Of a DNA stretch of 64,000 nt, positions 62,705 through 64,000 are shown piece after piece. This stretch comes from Mucilaginibacter aquariorum. Its GTDB lineage: Bacteria; Bacteroidota; Bacteroidia; Sphingobacteriales; Sphingobacteriaceae. The stretch lies in assembly GCF_024498135.1 (NCBI RefSeq), contig NZ_JANHOH010000003.1, forward strand, positions 1 through 64,000. Direction: 5' to 3'. Numbering within the stretch: the first letter of the stretch is position 1; each line of letters starts with the position of its first letter. Under the pieces are notes generated by a model. The model did no database searches and was not told the DNA's origin. It saw only the letters and a program-made list of their open reading frames with translations. A program made the translations under genes and the position numbers.

Positions 62705-64000
62705 TTAAAACTTTTGGGGTGTTTTGTTATCAATTAACGATGCCACATCGTTCAATTTCGCCTCTTTATAAAGACCGAAATCGCTCAGTGCGATACACAC
62801 CGGGGACTTGGTGATACGCAGCCTAACCTTACTCGCCGAAACATCGTTTTGCAAACGGATCAACCTGTTGCCACCGATGCTCGTAGCTTTTGCTACCTCT
62901 TCCCATTTACCATTCTGCCAGGCATCGATGGCTACCTCTTCAATTCGTTGCCCCAGTTTAATGTTTTCGCGCAGGCGGATCACGTTAAACGTTTTAGGCT
63001 GATGCAGGTTTAATACCAATTGCGGTGTGGTCACCTTATCATCAGTTGCCCAATAGCTGTACCGGTTATTATCAAGCAGGTTGGCTGCACCAAATCTAAC
63101 CTTATTACCCCTTCTTGTATTGCTGGCAGTTAAGGTAGCCCCTTTAGCCAAATTAACAGCAAAGGTTTTTTTCAGTATGTCCCCAAACTCCTTGAGCGAT
63201 CTTACATCATTCTGGTAAAGCTGCCCCGTCCTATCCGGCGATAAACCCAGATCAAGCGCGGCGCCACGGCCAACGCTTTGGTAATACAGGTTCAGTAATA
63301 CCTGTGGTGCTTTAACTGAATCGTCCTGGCGTTTATGATAAAACCATCCCGGCCTTAACGATACATCGCACTCGGCAGGCATCCAGTATTGGCCATCACG
63401 GTGACCTTCTGTACCCTCATAATCTTTCACATAACCATTGCCCGGCCTTTTGCCTTCATCAGGCGCATGCGGCGTGTAGGTTGCCCAGCTGGTTTCGCCG
63501 GCCATGCCCTTTTCATTGCCTACCCAACGCACATCCGGCCCAACATCGCCAAATATGGCCGCGTTGGGCTGCATTTTACGGGTAATACCCCATGTTTCGT
63601 CCCATCCGTAATAGGTAGAGCGGTCTATAGTACGTACTTCTTTTGCACCGCCATAATAGCCATCGCCACCATTGGCACCATCGTGCCATGATATAAACAG
63701 CGGCCCGTAGTTACTATACAATTCTTTTAACTGCTCCCGATAAACCTGCGTTACATACTCCGGCTTGCCATAAAGCGGACTGTTCCTATCCCAGGGTGAA
63801 CAATACACACCCATCTTCATGCCCAGCTTATCGCAGGCTTCGCGGTATTCTCTTAAAATATCACCCTTGCCGTTCTTGTAAGGGCTTTTAGATATGTTGT
63901 GTTCGGTTGTTTTGGTTGGCCACAGGCAAAAACCATCGTGGTGTTTGGCTACAACCACTACCCCCTTAAAGCCACCGGCCTTAGCCGCACCCACAATTTG
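62705..64000 (-). CDS. GH29 alpha-L-fucosidase (5' partial, runs off the window)
   Basis: At least 431 residues of a GH29 fucosidase; the start lies beyond the right edge. The catalytic domain includes VVVAKHHDGFCLWPTKTTEH near the visible start, the ISWHDGANGGDGYYGG segment with the expected nucleophile Asp, and WYYHKRQDD-type sequence before the end of the barrel. A C-terminal discoidin-like (F5/8 type C) domain follows (about 290-415, with FGAANLLDNNRYSYWATDD), probably for glycan binding. It removes terminal alpha-L-fucose. It is upstream of the SMP-30 gene in the same operon. Confidence 0.92.
   Translation of the reverse strand, partial: QIVGAAKAGGFKGVVVVAKHHDGFCLWPTKTTEHNISKSPYKNGKGDILREYREACDKLGMKMGVYCSPWDRNSPLYGKPEYVTQVYREQLKELYSNYGPLFISWHDGANGGDGYYGGAKEVRTIDRSTYYGWDETWGITRKMQPNAAIFGDVGPDVRWVGNEKGMAGETSWATYTPHAPDEGKRPGNGYVKDYEGTEGHRDGQYWMPAECDVSLRPGWFYHKRQDDSVKAPQVLLNLYYQSVGRGAALDLGLSPDRTGQLYQNDVRSLKEFGDILKKTFAVNLAKGATLTASNTRRGNKVRFGAANLLDNNRYSYWATDDKVTTPQLVLNLHQPKTFNVIRLRENIKLGQRIEEVAIDAWQNGKWEEVAKATSIGGNRLIRLQNDVSASKVRLRITKSPVCIALSDFGLYKEAKLNDVASLIDNKTPQKF

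Noticed and set aside
1..64000. Possible CRISPR array, tRNA, rRNA, transposase or integrase
   Set aside because: No regularly spaced repeats, no tRNA-like cloverleaf and no transposase or integrase motifs were noticed on reading. A tRNAscan or profile search would be decisive but cannot be run here.

Overview
The window looks like a chromosomal segment of a soil- or plant-associated Bacteroidota, most likely a Sphingobacteriaceae member close to Mucilaginibacter or Pedobacter (inference). The reasons are a SusC/SusD system with FecR and an ECF sigma factor, many glycoside hydrolases, moderate AT richness, almost no Shine-Dalgarno sequences, and several promoter -7 boxes matching the Bacteroidota consensus TAnnTTTG. 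I saw no tRNA, rRNA, CRISPR array, transposase or integrase gene.

Layout. 1-1.9 kb is a gene graveyard: the tail of an unknown gene, a frameshifted ABC-2 permease, a broken ECF sigma factor and a very strong terminator. 2.0-8.2 kb is a TetR-controlled tripartite RND efflux operon (TolC, membrane-fusion lipoprotein, RND pump) with matching palindromic operators on both sides of tetR. 8.2-16.4 kb is a redox-enzyme island: an SDR, a truncated propeller protein, a Crp/Fnr regulator, an NmrA-type protein, an Old Yellow Enzyme relic, a CrtO-like protein, DUF2200, and a TetR/SDR/SDR/quinone-oxidoreductase operon with three copies of a shared operator. 16.5-22.5 kb is mixed, minus strand: GH108 muramidase, VOC protein, GT4 glycosyltransferase, LLM flavin oxidoreductase, a frameshifted amidohydrolase and DUF481.

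22.7-39.2 kb (minus strand) is a polysaccharide-utilisation locus with the gene set expected for alpha-1,6-mannan: ECF sigma, FecR, SusC with an STN domain, SusD, SusE-like, GH76 lipoprotein, GH125, GH76 and a DUF4965/DUF1793 protein. An AraC regulator and an SDR lie between the sigma gene and fecR. 39.3-46.6 kb holds an MFS exporter, a TIM-barrel isomerase, a transglutaminase-like protein, AraC, an ECF42-type sigma factor with its DGPF/YciI partner, and another SDR. 46.7-51.3 kb is an operon of PQQ dehydrogenase with a heme domain, GH140-like hydrolase and polysaccharide deacetylase. 51.4-56.7 kb has GNAT, AraC divergent from a phytanoyl-CoA-dioxygenase-like gene, MarR, DUF4199, a membrane-tethered LuxR-type protein and a thioredoxin-reductase-like flavoprotein.

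56.8-61.5 kb is the most system-like part. A compact operon (two-TM protein, response regulator-PP2C phosphatase, STAS protein, HATPase) forms a complete partner-switching module and is divergent from two coupled GT2 glycosyltransferases. The window ends in a SMP-30-type lactonase gene and the 3' part of a GH29 alpha-L-fucosidase that runs off the edge.
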